A stretch of DNA of 64,000 nucleotides from Ricordea florida (Eukaryota; Cnidaria; Anthozoa; Corallimorpharia; Ricordeidae). Of the stretch, positions 41,492 through 52,474 are shown one piece after another; position 1 is the stretch's first letter; every line of letters starts with the position of its first letter. The stretch is from the NCBI GenBank assembly GCA_949710005.1, contig OX453273.1, forward strand, positions 9,525,246 to 9,589,245. The letters run 5' to 3'. The notes beneath the pieces were generated by a model. That model was not told the DNA's origin. It worked only from the letters and a program-made list of their open reading frames with translations, and searched no databases. Both the position numbers and the translations under genes were made by a program.

Positions 41492-42320
41492 ATGTCATCA
41501 ATTTTGTATTTTTCTCTGTCAACTTACGTTTCAACGTACGGTGGCCCACAACTATGTGCTTTTTCTTTCCGCGTTTCTCCCCGTCAGCCTAGAGAAACAT
41601 CACTGATAGGAGCAACTGACGAGGTTCAACATAGAACCGAAACTGCAGTATTGCTTGAGAATTCAGTACTGATGGAGAACATACTAAATAGCGATAGTAA
41701 CCTCTTGCCGGATCCATCACCAACAAAAAGTAGCGATAGCGCTATAGAACTGAGCGAGGAAGAGACGAACATGCCAGGCACGCCTCTTTCAGAAATGATC
41801 CAAAGTTCTCAAGGAGGAATCACTAATACTCAAACGCCAAGAGAAAGCCGTAAATGTAACCGCGAAACACGGAAAGAAAAAACTCACATACGTGACAGTA
41901 GCAAAGGCAATTACGGTAGAGCCAGAAAGCGTTAACGCTCTGACGAAAAGGCTGCCATGTACATGTCAGTAAAAAAATCTGTGGAATCTATTGCCATACT
42001 ACAGGCATTGAGACAAACATACTTGCCCTAGAACACTGAGATACAGTGCACGGGCAAAGATCAGACCAGATCCAGAATTTCAATCTGACATCTATAAGAT
42101 AAGAAAAGACGCAGAGCATAAACTGCTAGGAGCGTTAAAGAAATTTCACTACCGTAGCGTGGAGATAAACAAATTGGAACTTAGAGAACTTGAGCGAAAG
42201 TATTCTTAAGAAAACCTTATTGAGCAAATGGCATTTAATACACGATCAACCTTTACTGAGTGAGATATACAAAGAGCCTCCCATCATATTGTACAAAAGA
42301 GGAAAATCGCTCAGACATAC
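41492..42320 (+). mobile_element. Retroelement-like coding remnant
   Basis: The frame 41492-41935 encodes a Ser/Glu-rich stretch (DSAIELSEEETNMPGTPLSE) with no known domain. From about 42040 other frames give KIRKDAEHKLLGALKKFHYR and, at 42190-42330, LLSKWHLIHDQPLLSEIYKE with YKRGKSL, matching the PLE block at 40500-40640. So this is a second, more decayed PLE-type copy; the Ser/Glu-rich ORF may be its 5' part. Confidence 0.5.
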
Positions 42321-42614
42321 TCGTGAGATTCAAACTCTAAAGGCAAAGAAACCACAACTATTTTTAAATCTGTGGCAATTTCGGTGCCACAAGTACTGCG
42401 ATACATTTACTGATCCTGATTCCGCCAATCTGTTCACAAATAGCTACAAAACTCAAAACAACGGGACTCGAACGATAAAATGGGTAAGTACCTGGTGTAT
42501 GCCCGATTATAATGACTTACCAAAATTATGGCGGTCAAGTGAAAAATCGAGTGAAAACTGGGGATAGTCTTTTTAAGTTAGCCGCTGACCAGTGAGTAAT
42601 GAATTTTTTTTTAA

Positions 42615-42760
42615 TTTGATGTGAGGATTTGAATTGGATGTGAGCAATTTGTTTTTGATGTGAGCAAATTGAATTTGATGTGAGCAATTTGTTTTTGATG
42701 TGAGCAATTTGTTTTTGATGTGAGCAATTTGTTTTTGATGTGAGCAATTTTTTTTGTGAC
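42615..42760. repeat. Minisatellite, 20-bp unit, about seven copies
   Basis: Unit gatgtgagcaatttgttttt with variants (aattgaattt). Units are contiguous with no unique spacers. Confidence 0.93.
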
Positions 42761-43095
42761 AGTTGTGGGCCACCGTATCAACGTCATCGTAGCCAACCGG
42801 TCAATACAAATAACCCACCGTACAATAACCAACTGTACAAATATCGCGGAATATTGCAATTTCGTGCGTTTTTAATATCCAATGCAGTTTGACAACAAAA
42901 AAAAGTTATTAGAGTGAAATTGGAGAATGAAAGACTCTCTGTTACATGCTTACGTTGTCATCAAAACCTCAAATTTGGTGATTTCACTTCGTCGTTATGC
43001 AGGGGACCGCTACTATACTTGCTATTTATACTCTTTTAACCAATCATATTATTGTTTTGTGGGATTGTCGCAGTCGTAGCTGTCGTCGTTTCTTA

Positions 43096-43730
43096 AACTC
43101 CCTATTGTCGGCCTACTCCTCTTTGTAATATTTATCAATGACCTTCCTGATGCCATCCACGAGCAAACCAGAATTGTCTGTATGCTGATGATACCAAGCT
43201 GCACCGTAGTATTTTAACAGTGAAGGACTGTGACATTCTCCAGCTGGATCTGACAAGCTTGAACACCTGGAGCCTTGAATCAAATATGAAGTTTAACGCC
43301 TCCAAGTGCAAAGTATTAACAGTCACGTGGAAGAAAACTCCCGTAACTTACGATTGTTGCCTTGGCGATGTAAACTTAAATGCGTCAAGGAAGAAAAAGA
43401 TCTTGGTGTTACCATTTCCAGCACTCTATTGTAGGATTCGCACGTTATGCTTATAGTACTCAAGGCCAATAGAATGTTGGGTCTATAAAAGAGAACTCAT
43501 CCACTTATCACAGAGACCAAAGTCAGACGGACCCTTTATCTATCTCTCGTGAAGTCCCAGCTTTCTTATGCGACAGAGGTATGGTCCCCTGCTAATGACA
43601 ATTTGAGAACGATCTTAGAAAGAGTTCAGAGGCGCGCAACTCACTGGATACTAAGAACTAGAACTGGCGAGATGCCGTACAAACAACGGCTGCTCATTCT
43701 TCGCTTATTTTCACTAACTTAAGACAGGGA
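43096..43730 (+). mobile_element. LINE reverse-transcriptase fragment
   Basis: Pieces in different frames: LLFVIFINDLPDAIHEQTR, the catalytic YADDT at 43181-43195, LTSLNTWSLESNMKFNASKC, KRTHPL.., LVKSQLSYATEVWSPA and RVQRRATHWILRTRTGE. Order and spacing are those of a jockey/CR1-like RT. Several frame changes show it is dead. Both ends are missing. Confidence 0.85.
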
Positions 43731-44345
43731 GACCACTAGCTTCAGTGTTTAAAACAATAGGTGTTGCGATAAAACAAATTGATAACATAATTAAAAAAAG
43801 GAATTTATTAAAATTCAAACTTGAAACATGCCCCCAGATCTTTGGCATTGATTCGTTTAATATTCAACAGGGCTGAGGTTCGATTCAGCGATAAGTGTGA
43901 ATTATATCTGCATCTGCAGTTTAACGGCTGCTTGTCTGATCAAAGCTTGATATTAAACTCACGTAGAAAGGCGTTGGTGGTTCTTGAAATTGAATATTGG
44001 GTTCCGTAAATGTTAATTGAGCGGCTCAGTGTTGTTCTCCTATTTTGAAATGCATATGTGGTCAAGATCAACCAAAACAGCGTTGTCTTTTAAGCTGAAG
44101 CCTGAACTAGTCGACTATGGTAAACCGAGTTCCGTCGAAAGCGCAAAATCTCGTACAGCAACATGCATTAAGCGCACTGAAATCCCTTGTGGAACAGTTG
44201 GCGCAACTGGGCATGACGTCATAGGGAGCGCAAGCGCAGTTTGAAATCAAACTTAGAACAATAGACTACCCTAATTTTTCCACATAATATCTCGTGCAGC
44301 AGGCGTGGTCTAGTGGATAGATCAGAAGACTAGGATGCAATAGGT
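43731..44345 (+). repeat. Dispersed repeat shared with the 52.2-53.0 kb region, with SINE head
   Basis: 43845-44345 matches 52475-52975 closely (gttcgattcagcga, aaggcgttggtggttcttga, gaaatcccttgtggaacag, caatagactaccctaat). It ends in a tRNA-like gcgtggtctagtggatagat. 43731-43840 resembles 52160-52290. Confidence 0.8.
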
Positions 44346-44453
44346 ACCCACGGTGGTCGGTTGCCATGGGTTTTCCTCCCGCAACTCTAATGCGCGCTGG
44401 CGCAGAAGCCGTCAGCGGCAGTTGGCGGGAGATAAACAAAATCCTTTTTAGAG

Positions 44454-45176
44454 ATGGCGGCAAATACTGTTACGACGAACACCATCAACAAAATAGATTT
44501 AAGGCATTTCGGTATGGAGGATGAGACGGAAAGGGGAGTAAGATTTTGGAACACAAATGCCATAGAAATGAAGTTTTCTACTGAAAAGGAATGGTTGAGA
44601 AAGGTTCGTTTTGCGGAGAACAAACCAAACTACGGGATGAGAAATCTTGATCCTGTCCTAGAAGAATTAACTGGTAACAAGCTGGAGCTTGTAGGTCCAA
44701 TGTTGGATGGATATTTGAAGGAAATCGGTCATTTAATTTATTCAAAGCTCGGACGATCGAGAATGACCGGTCTCATGGCCCCCATTGTGCTTTTTATGCC
44801 ATTCCAAATTTTTAAGCATCTTTGGGTTTTGGTTCAAGGCTATGGGGGCACCGTGGAAACCAAGAATAGTGGCGAGAAAATCATACTTACTCTCGCACGG
44901 CCCGACACAGCGGAGAAAATATGGTCTCCAGCTAGATTTAGTGGGGAGAATTTTCTTAAGAAGCGGCACTTCGAGAAAATCCCCGAGGAAGGTCGTCTGA
45001 TCCAGACCTATAGCGGGAAGTCGACTGTTGTTGTCACGCAAAGTACGCCGCTCCAAATGTTTTTTACAGTGAAACAACAGAGGGTAACAATTACATTTTA
45101 CGTGCAGCGATACGATCGTGATGGATTTGCGAAGGATTCCAATTTGCAAAGGCTTTTGAATTTGGACATGGCTTGA
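44454..45176 (+). CDS. Uncharacterised 240-residue protein, single exon
   Basis: An uninterrupted frame from ATG to TGA, the longest plus-strand frame in the window, with non-repetitive composition. N-terminus MAANTVTTNTINKIDLRHFG. A helical middle (ELVGPMLDGYLKEIGHLIY, then MTGLMAPIVLFMPFQIFKHL) is hydrophobic enough to be a membrane-associated or buried helix pair; the C-terminal half is strand-rich (QQRVTITFYVQRYDRDG). No family recognised and no signal peptide. It could be a host intronless gene, a retrogene, or part of a mobile element: dispersed repeats lie just upstream. It converges on the minus-strand gene ending at 46478. Confidence 0.6.
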   Translation: MAANTVTTNTINKIDLRHFGMEDETERGVRFWNTNAIEMKFSTEKEWLRKVRFAENKPNYGMRNLDPVLEELTGNKLELVGPMLDGYLKEIGHLIYSKLGRSRMTGLMAPIVLFMPFQIFKHLWVLVQGYGGTVETKNSGEKIILTLARPDTAEKIWSPARFSGENFLKKRHFEKIPEEGRLIQTYSGKSTVVVTQSTPLQMFFTVKQQRVTITFYVQRYDRDGFAKDSNLQRLLNLDMA

Positions 45177-46477
45177 ATTTTCAATGGTGAATTAACAACA
45201 GGACTTGCTTGCATTCTGTTTGACCTTGGATACTGTACTTTATATCAAATATCAGAATAGTGACAGCCTCAATTATGAGTTGAACCTTTTATTTTACTTT
45301 ATGATCAGCTTTCTCAGAATTGCAAGCAAAACATTCTTTTATCATGCTTTATTAACCATTTAAGCCCCAATATCTGGACATGCATATGTTCATTATTGTT
45401 CATCTCTACAAACTTCTTATGGTTCTACAGAAGTTAGGGAAAAGCATTGAAGACACTAACTTTAATGATAGTGATGTCTGCTTTCGTTTAATCTCATGTT
45501 TCAGAACATAAAAATATATGTTGTAAAGAAAAATTAGATGCTGACCACTTTTGGGGCTTAATTGGCTAACATTTATGTAAGCAATGTGACAAAGAGACAG
45601 CAAAACAAACCATTTTCTCAAGAGTTATTTTACTATATATCAGTAAAAAAGATAATTATTGTTACATGTATGTGTGACATATGAGAGAGCACACTAGGTT
45701 ACAATAGTACCTCTTTGATTTGATAAAATTTATACATTAAAATATTACTACAGTATTTTTACAATTGTCTAACTCTTCAAAGTTCAGTGAAACACTTCAA
45801 CACTTTCACTCCCAAAATATGAGTCATATTTCTCCTTACTTAGTGATATGCATTTCCATACATGCAAATGCAGATGCTGTTGTTAAAACAACTAAAAACA
45901 TCTTGCTAAGTGTCATTAAAAAACTCAAGAAAAACTAAAAGTTCAAAAATCCTGAGTTTCATTTAACTACATATTTATATGGTGAAATGGAGTTGCCTAA
46001 AACCCATATAATTTTTCTTTGTTGTCATTTTAACAAATTACCCAAAAGCTAAACCATGCTTCTCAGATGCAACTTTATATTGATCAGTGGGAAAATATCA
46101 ACTTAGGTTTCTAAACTTTTTGATATAATAATAATAATATTATTATTGTACATGTCATATGTATTCTCGGCAATATCAGTGTTTCTCTGATGAAGTAAAA
46201 TAGTAAATGTATATTGCCTTCATACTTTTGCAATAATAGTCTAATGTTTCATGTAAACATAGCTGCACAGGACAACTGAAGATCAATTTAAGCATTTTTA
46301 TTACTACTGTGAGCACATTTCTCACATTACAAGTGCACTGATATTATAATTTTCTCAGTTATCATATTGATAACCAGCATGTTGTAAATCGTGAACTGAA
46401 ACAAAGATACATAAAATTCAAATTTATATTACTTTTCAGAGGACAAGCTTACCTGTTGAACAAAGAAAATGATTGTA
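45177..46477. other. Convergent intergenic region
   Basis: AT-rich, no ORF and no clear repeat apart from a short aataataatattattatt palindrome near 46127. Likely 3' UTRs of the two flanking genes. Confidence 0.4.
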
Positions 46478-49400
46478 CTATCCTTCCCCAGCCAATGCAC
46501 CTTCAAGGCGTTTCACTAGAATCTCTTTATTACCTGCAGTGCTCAAATGTCTACTGCGTAAAGCTTGCTTTAATTCAGGTACTGTCATCAAAGCTGGATT
46601 TCTAGCTACACGTCTTACCTCAACAACATTGCAGAACTTTAAATGAGATGCCAATGATAACTTGTCAGCAAATCGAATATTACACTGCATGCAAACCACA
46701 GGTTTTAATGCAGACAGCACTGAATCTGTCAGCCTTCTGTTGATTGCACTGGTCACAACTTCAATGCTGGACAAACAGATTTCACATCTTAGTTCATCTT
46801 TTTCTTTGTCTCTACCACAATTGCAAACATTTGCTTGGTTGCAATGTGGGGGGGAACGTGACTGATAGTGTGAGGTGTAAGAAGAGGGCATGGGCTGATG
46901 TTCTGGGAGATAAAATGAACGTACATAGTTGCTTCGGATCACTTGCCACCACTTACCAATGGTAGTACTTAAATTGGACCTGTTAGTTAAGGTTAAATCA
47001 TCCTTTACTCCAGAATGTTTGGCTTCCTTAGCCTGAAGAGAGACAATGCCATAACCAATCTTATACTTTTTAAACAGCAAATTTGCATGATAGGGAATGG
47101 CATATCCAACTGTCCAAGTTGTAACATTAATGCTGGATGAAAAGAACAAAGATATCAGGTTAAAATACATATCACACATTTCCTTCAGTTCTGCACCTGA
47201 GCTGAATTTGTCTCTATTCTATTGAAAAGCCCCCCAGCATTCCTCAGATACTCACCTATCTTGCTGAGGGCCAGTCGGTGGATTTGTTGTGCCTCTGTTT
47301 CATTGTCACATTTCAAACTGTCAACTAAACGATAGGAATACCGAGCCAGTGCAATGGCTTGATTACCTATAAGCCTTACTGGTAACTTATTATACCTGTT
47401 ACCTTCATCACTGAAATGTTCCCTGACCCTTGAAGCTAAATACCCCAGTCCACAACCCACCTTACCTCCTACTTGCCTTGCATGATGAATACTTGCGGTC
47501 TCTAGGTGCTGTTTCAATTCCTCCTCTGACTGCTGCAACATCTGTTGCTGTCTTGCACGTTCACCAACACTCTCAATACCTGACACTGTCAAGTGAGTCT
47601 TTCTTGGTTGTCCCCCATCAGCATCTCCATCTCCTCTCCCTAAAGGGGCTCCCAAAACAGACACAAAATGATTAAACCTATCTCGCCTTACGGCCTCTAG
47701 GTAAATGAGATCGATATAGTGCTGCCAGGCATTTATCTCACAATGCATGGGCTCCGGCCTTAACCTGTCTGCAAAATACCCAATTCTAGGAGGCCCAAGC
47801 TGTCGAATACCATTCTCAGCCATGAATTGCAACTTTCTAGAATTTCTATTCTTTTCAGAAAGGTCTAAACGAAGAGAGGCAACAAAATTATTAACCTTTT
47901 CAGTGAAATTGCTTCTCATTTCCATGCTGAATGGCTTCCAGGTGTCATTGTCACCAAACCCAATACTACCCCCCATAGTTTGCATGTTTCCTTTATGAAC
48001 ATTTGCATATGGGGAAGGATATGTAGCTGCCTGGTTGAGTTCATTAGCAGCCCAGCTCTGCCATGACATGTCTGCACCGGGTTGAAATTCCACAGTGCAT
48101 TGTTTATTACAAATAGACAAAACATTACCTTCCAGCATTTGCATTTCTTCAGTGTGCTGCTTCCAGAGTTCATGCATGATTGCATCTTTTTCTTTAACAC
48201 TTACACAGTGGAGCAGGTACTGGAAGTCCCTGCTCCGTACCTGATCTCCAAAGTTCCAGCACACCATACTCCCTATGGACATTGTGAGCTCATTTGTTTC
48301 GGGAGCTCCATCATCTGAGAACTGAAAAATGAAATGATTCTCATTGTCACTGAACCAGACAAGTTTACTTGAAAGATGGGGAACTCTTAAGTGCAAATCA
48401 ATAATCATAAAAACCAAACCTGTCACTGTGCGAGAAACACCTGATACTCCTGGAATCTGCGTGACATGACCAATATCTAAACTTTTAACAAACCTGTCAA
48501 CATTTTCATCTGATAAGCTGAGCTTAGGTAACCTTAAGTCTACACCAAGGCACTTGATGTTACGTGGTAGCCACACTTCTTTCTCAGCATTAAAAAATGA
48601 ATTTTGGGTCTTACAGACAAGATTGTACTTTCTTCTAGATAAATAACTTTGATATTTAAGTGCAACTGACTGTTTAAGTGCTTCCTCTGATTTCTGATAA
48701 TCACTGATTGCTTTCCCATAAATACCCTGAAGAAACCTACCCCTTTTATAACTACTCATTAGTTTGCTCATAATTTCATCACTGGCATATGCAGCCAGAA
48801 AATCCCATGCCCCATACAATGATGGTTCAGCACCACCATGAATAAATTCTAATATATTTTTGGTTTCTTCTCTTCTCCTGTATCTGGTACTTGATTTGTA
48901 ATTATTAATCATCTCAAACGATGTGCTGGCAACACTCCTTCGTCTTCTTGAGTAATCCTTCTGTTCCAACAGCTTTCTCACTTTGTCATAAGCTTCCTTG
49001 AGTTCTTTCAATCTCTCCTCTGCCTCGCTAATTTCTTTGTCCAGCTCATCTTTCTCTATTTTTGAGTGTCTTAGTCTTTTGTCTGTAAACAAATATAAGA
49101 CACTTAACTTTAAGGCCCCCTTTTTAACTTAAGGGTCTTAACGGAAAATTTCAGACTCCAATCACGTTCTCAAATATCTCGGCCGGTGCCTGAGATAACC
49201 GATAACTCAACTATTAAGACAACAATATAAATACATGTACTGCAAAACGGGTATATATAAAGAACGTGCATAAATAGGTGTCTAACCTTTTCGCTACATC
49301 TAACTTAATAATCAGCGTGAACCTACCTGATTCCTGTACAAGAGTTTGTGTCTCCCTTTGCAAAGCCAAGACATCTTGCTCTTTCTCAGACAAAGCATCC

Positions 49401-49580
49401 TCCTTGAGTTGCAGCTGACAAAAGCTGCCCCGGAGGGTTTGGCGCTGTTTATTAAGTTCGAAAAATGGCGATTTCTCCCAGAATGTATTTATTTCTCGTT
49501 TTGAATCGCACTTTCCCACATGGCCTTTCTCCTTGCTGCATTTTCGACTTTTCCCGCACCATTTATGAGCTCCTCCAGGG
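46478..49580 (-). CDS. Uncharacterised large protein with Cys/His motif, coiled coil, zinc-type cysteines and SAP motif
   Basis: Two exons seen. Upstream exon 49327-49580 (acceptor tttatag, donor gtaggt) has no Met and begins GGAHKWCGKSRKCSKEKGH, a Cys/His cluster; the true start lies further upstream. Downstream exon starts at 49082 (acceptor tttacag) in matching phase: a coiled coil (IEKDELDKEISEAEERLKEL), then about 560 residues without known domain, including the striking RPEPMHCEINAWQHYIDLIY. That frame stops at 47185; the adjoining frame carries on with NVTTWTVGYAIPYHANLLF, NCGRDKEKDELRCEIC, a CMQCNIRFADKLSLASHLKF finger and a C-terminal SAP motif (LKQALRSRHLSTAGNKE). So there is a frameshift, a sequencing error or an unseen splice near 47190. 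SAP and zinc motifs suggest a nuclear DNA-binding role. It may be a host gene or belong to a multicopy cnidarian family. Confidence 0.65.
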
Positions 49581-49629
49581 CTATAAATTAACAACGAAAC
49601 ACTCGATATTGAGTCAGAGGAAATTCAAG

Positions 49630-49830
49630 ATGGCGGCCGTAGGGGCAGCTTCGGAAAATCGAGTTTACGGGACACTTTCTTACCTCGATTCATCTGAGGA
49701 AATCGGCGAAAACGACGCCATCAAACCTAGTCCTCATTTTCAACTTAAGGTTTTTGCCATGCTGATCAAACGAATGCCGAAAATTATCCTTTTTGTGATA
49801 TCAGACAAGTATTTTGAACGTATTTTCTGA
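49630..49830 (+). CDS. Possible first exon of a divergent gene
   Basis: Begins caagATGGCGGCC with a good start context, encoding MAAVGAASENRVYGTLSYLD and an acidic segment. A possible donor (AAG|gttttt) follows at about 49749. It starts about 50 bp from the upstream exon of the minus-strand gene, which could mean a shared bidirectional promoter. Only 66 codons and no homology recognised, so tentative. Confidence 0.3.
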   Translation: MAAVGAASENRVYGTLSYLDSSEEIGENDAIKPSPHFQLKVFAMLIKRMPKIILFVISDKYFERIF

Positions 49831-50221
49831 TTTTGTCATTCAAAAATTGCTCCCCCAGTGGAGATCCCTAAGTGAAAAATTCTTCCTACCGTCCCAGGAC
49901 CCCAGAAATACAAAATTAACGTCAGTTTTAATTGAAGTCATGGGCCTGTAACCTGATTTTAGGTTCTAAGGTACCACTTTTGGATAAGTCATTTCGCAAA
50001 GAAATCACACAAATACACCCTTTTTTCCGTCTAATCCACAAGTAGAAGGCTTGAGCCATATGATAATGAAAAATAAAGGTTCAGAACAGCTTTAATTTAC
50101 GTTAAATAAACCATTGAAAGAAGCTTATTGTTTGACCCTCTCTCGACACGGACGCTAAGACAGCGTCGTCACGTGACCCCTAGGTAGCAACGGGAGGAAT
50201 TTACATAACAACCGACCATCG

Positions 50222-52470
50222 TGACCGGGTTCGAAGCGCGGGATGGCTCTCGATCTGAATTGGGGTCGGGCCATCCCACCCCCTTGGCGTTTCTGCGAAG
50301 GTGTCTAGGAATTACTCTCCATCTGGCTTGGGGGCTGGGTAATTTCACCCCTCCATCCGCACGATTTCCATTTTTTATTTTTTTTTTAATATTCTAAGTT
50401 TAAAAACACAGGGAAAGAAATCGATATTCACTGTTCTAAAGGCTTCCTTTTTTATACTTCTTCCTTTTTTTTCTTTTTTTTTCTTTTTGCTCCTTTTCTT
50501 TGTACTGTAATGTCTAAATAAAATTGGAATTTTGTATTTTCCCCTTGCCTAATTTTTCTTAAAAAAATTTCCATTAACAGAAGGTCCACAGGGGCGACAA
50601 GTCATTATATAGGACAGAAAAGAAAACAAGAAGAACGTTTACCAGTTACAGTGTTTTCAGAATGCGTACGCTTGAATCACATGTTTTTCTTCCTTTTCTA
50701 GACGCCTGATTTCCCTCAAAATTTCAATTTCGTTCTTGAAGTTTCGGCTTCTTATATATACCTATGTGCGAAAAGCACACCTCGATAAGAGGATATTCTT
50801 TTGTTTACACTGTAGTTGATTGAAAAGTAGAAGGAAACAGACCCTCAAAGTACACAGCTCGCTCTATCTGCTGCTATTGTTATCACTGATAGCTGGCCGG
50901 AACCGTAGACATGAGTTTAACAGGTAGTCAGAAACATCTACCTAATAATTTTTGTACAACTGTGTAGTGATTTTGTGATTGATTCTCCAAAAAAAAAACA
51001 TATTACTTCTTTGGATCTCTTAAGCATCTCTTTCAGAACTGTAAATAGTTTTTATAAACGTTTTCGCACTCATTTAAAATTGCTTAATGTGTTGAAGCAC
51101 AAGTGTTTCCGCCAATCTTTAATTGGCCACTATTGCCACTATTCATCTCACTTTCAGAGTAAGATATTATTAAATATCAAATCAACTAAACAATAGTAGC
51201 TGCACATCACTCTACTGAGATTCTTACAACAAATTCAGTTACCGTAAACAGATGGATCTAACTGACTTAATAAAAAATTTCCATTTCTTTTTCACCTGTT
51301 TTGAAAACAATATTTGATGAGTAATCATCTTTGTTTTTATTTAGCAACAATATAAACAAGCGAGCATAAAAGATGACTGGAACTAAGTTTATTTTCCCTT
51401 TGTTTCAACACTGATAAGCAATGAGGCGCTTCTTAATCTTTTACGTTGTATCAAATAGATCTGAAAGAGGTCTTGGCTGTTACAGCAGGATGCTGTTGCC
51501 GTTGTAGTTTTGAAAGGTCTGAGCAGCTGACACTACATGAAGGCCATAGATGGGGACGAGAGAGACACAGCTGTTTCTGGTGTGCAGAGTTGACACTGTA
51601 CCTTAAGCAAGAGTTGTGTGCAGTCAGTTGTAACTGCCTTAAAACAGTGCCAGAGATCTAATATCAAGGAGAGACAATTTTAATCTAATCATTATTCCTG
51701 GGGATAGTACTAATACTTTCAGTGACTGATTGCCTGATTGATAACGTAACAAACAGCAATTCACTTCTTTTCAAATCTTCTTAAGCCTTAAATAAGTAAT
51801 TAAATGAGATTAGAATTTGTTTACATTTGGTTTACATATTTTCGTTGCCCAATATTTTTTTAAAAAATTACCACAAACACAAGGTTGACAAGGGCAACCC
51901 ATTATTGCCGGATAAAAATTAAAAAAAAGTGACATCAGTTAAATGGTTTTCTCAGTTTAACATCTCTGATGGGCACGAATTTACTTTTTTCCTCGAAATA
52001 TTTCCAGTGGCAGTACGAAGGTAACCCTAAGGTTTTTCAGAAGTTTGTTTTAATGAAACCTGGGCAGGGAATTACTCATAAAGTCTTAAAAACCAAATGA
52101 ACCCGGCGGTCTAAAATAACGAAATTAGTGACCCTTTTTGTGACGAACACGTTTCTATGTGTATGCGTAGCGCGGGATACCTCTGAGACCACCACACAAA
52201 ATATTCAAAACAATGGCTGTTACGAAAAGACTAATTGAAAACATAATTACAAACAGCAATTCATTGAAATTCAAAATTTAAACATGACCCCAAACCAACT
52301 TCACCAGGATTTTCCAAACGATCTCTTAAACATACGTTTACGCCAGTTCAGCAAGTAAAAGCAAGCATATCAAAGGAAGAAATAGAAAGTAACAGACCAA
52401 TCTCAATATACCACCAACAGAAAAAGCCGTATCCAAATAATTCAATCGAAATGTACTGCCAATGTAGGCC
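50222..52470. repeat. Composite tandem repeat, copy A
   Basis: Matches copy B (52976-55342) through most of its length: SINE-like start (ggttcgaagcgcgggatgg), cctccatccgcac, 'ggacacaaggttgacaaggg'-type segments, gtcttggctgttacagcagg, ggtctgagcagctgacacta. It contains polyadenylation-like aataaa but no sustained ORF. Confidence 0.85.
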
Positions 52471-52474
52471 GCGT

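Noticed and set aside
42535-42859. Regular repeats resembling a CRISPR array
   Set aside because: The units are contiguous 20-mers without unique spacers, in a eukaryotic genome; this is a minisatellite.
44742-45149. 135-codon frame opposite the 240-codon ORF
   Set aside because: Antisense shadow of the longer plus-strand frame, with no motif of its own.
47227-47290. A 37-base intron that could bridge the frame change in the minus-strand gene
   Set aside because: GT and AG are present but it is too short for a normal animal intron, and joining there gives an immediate stop.
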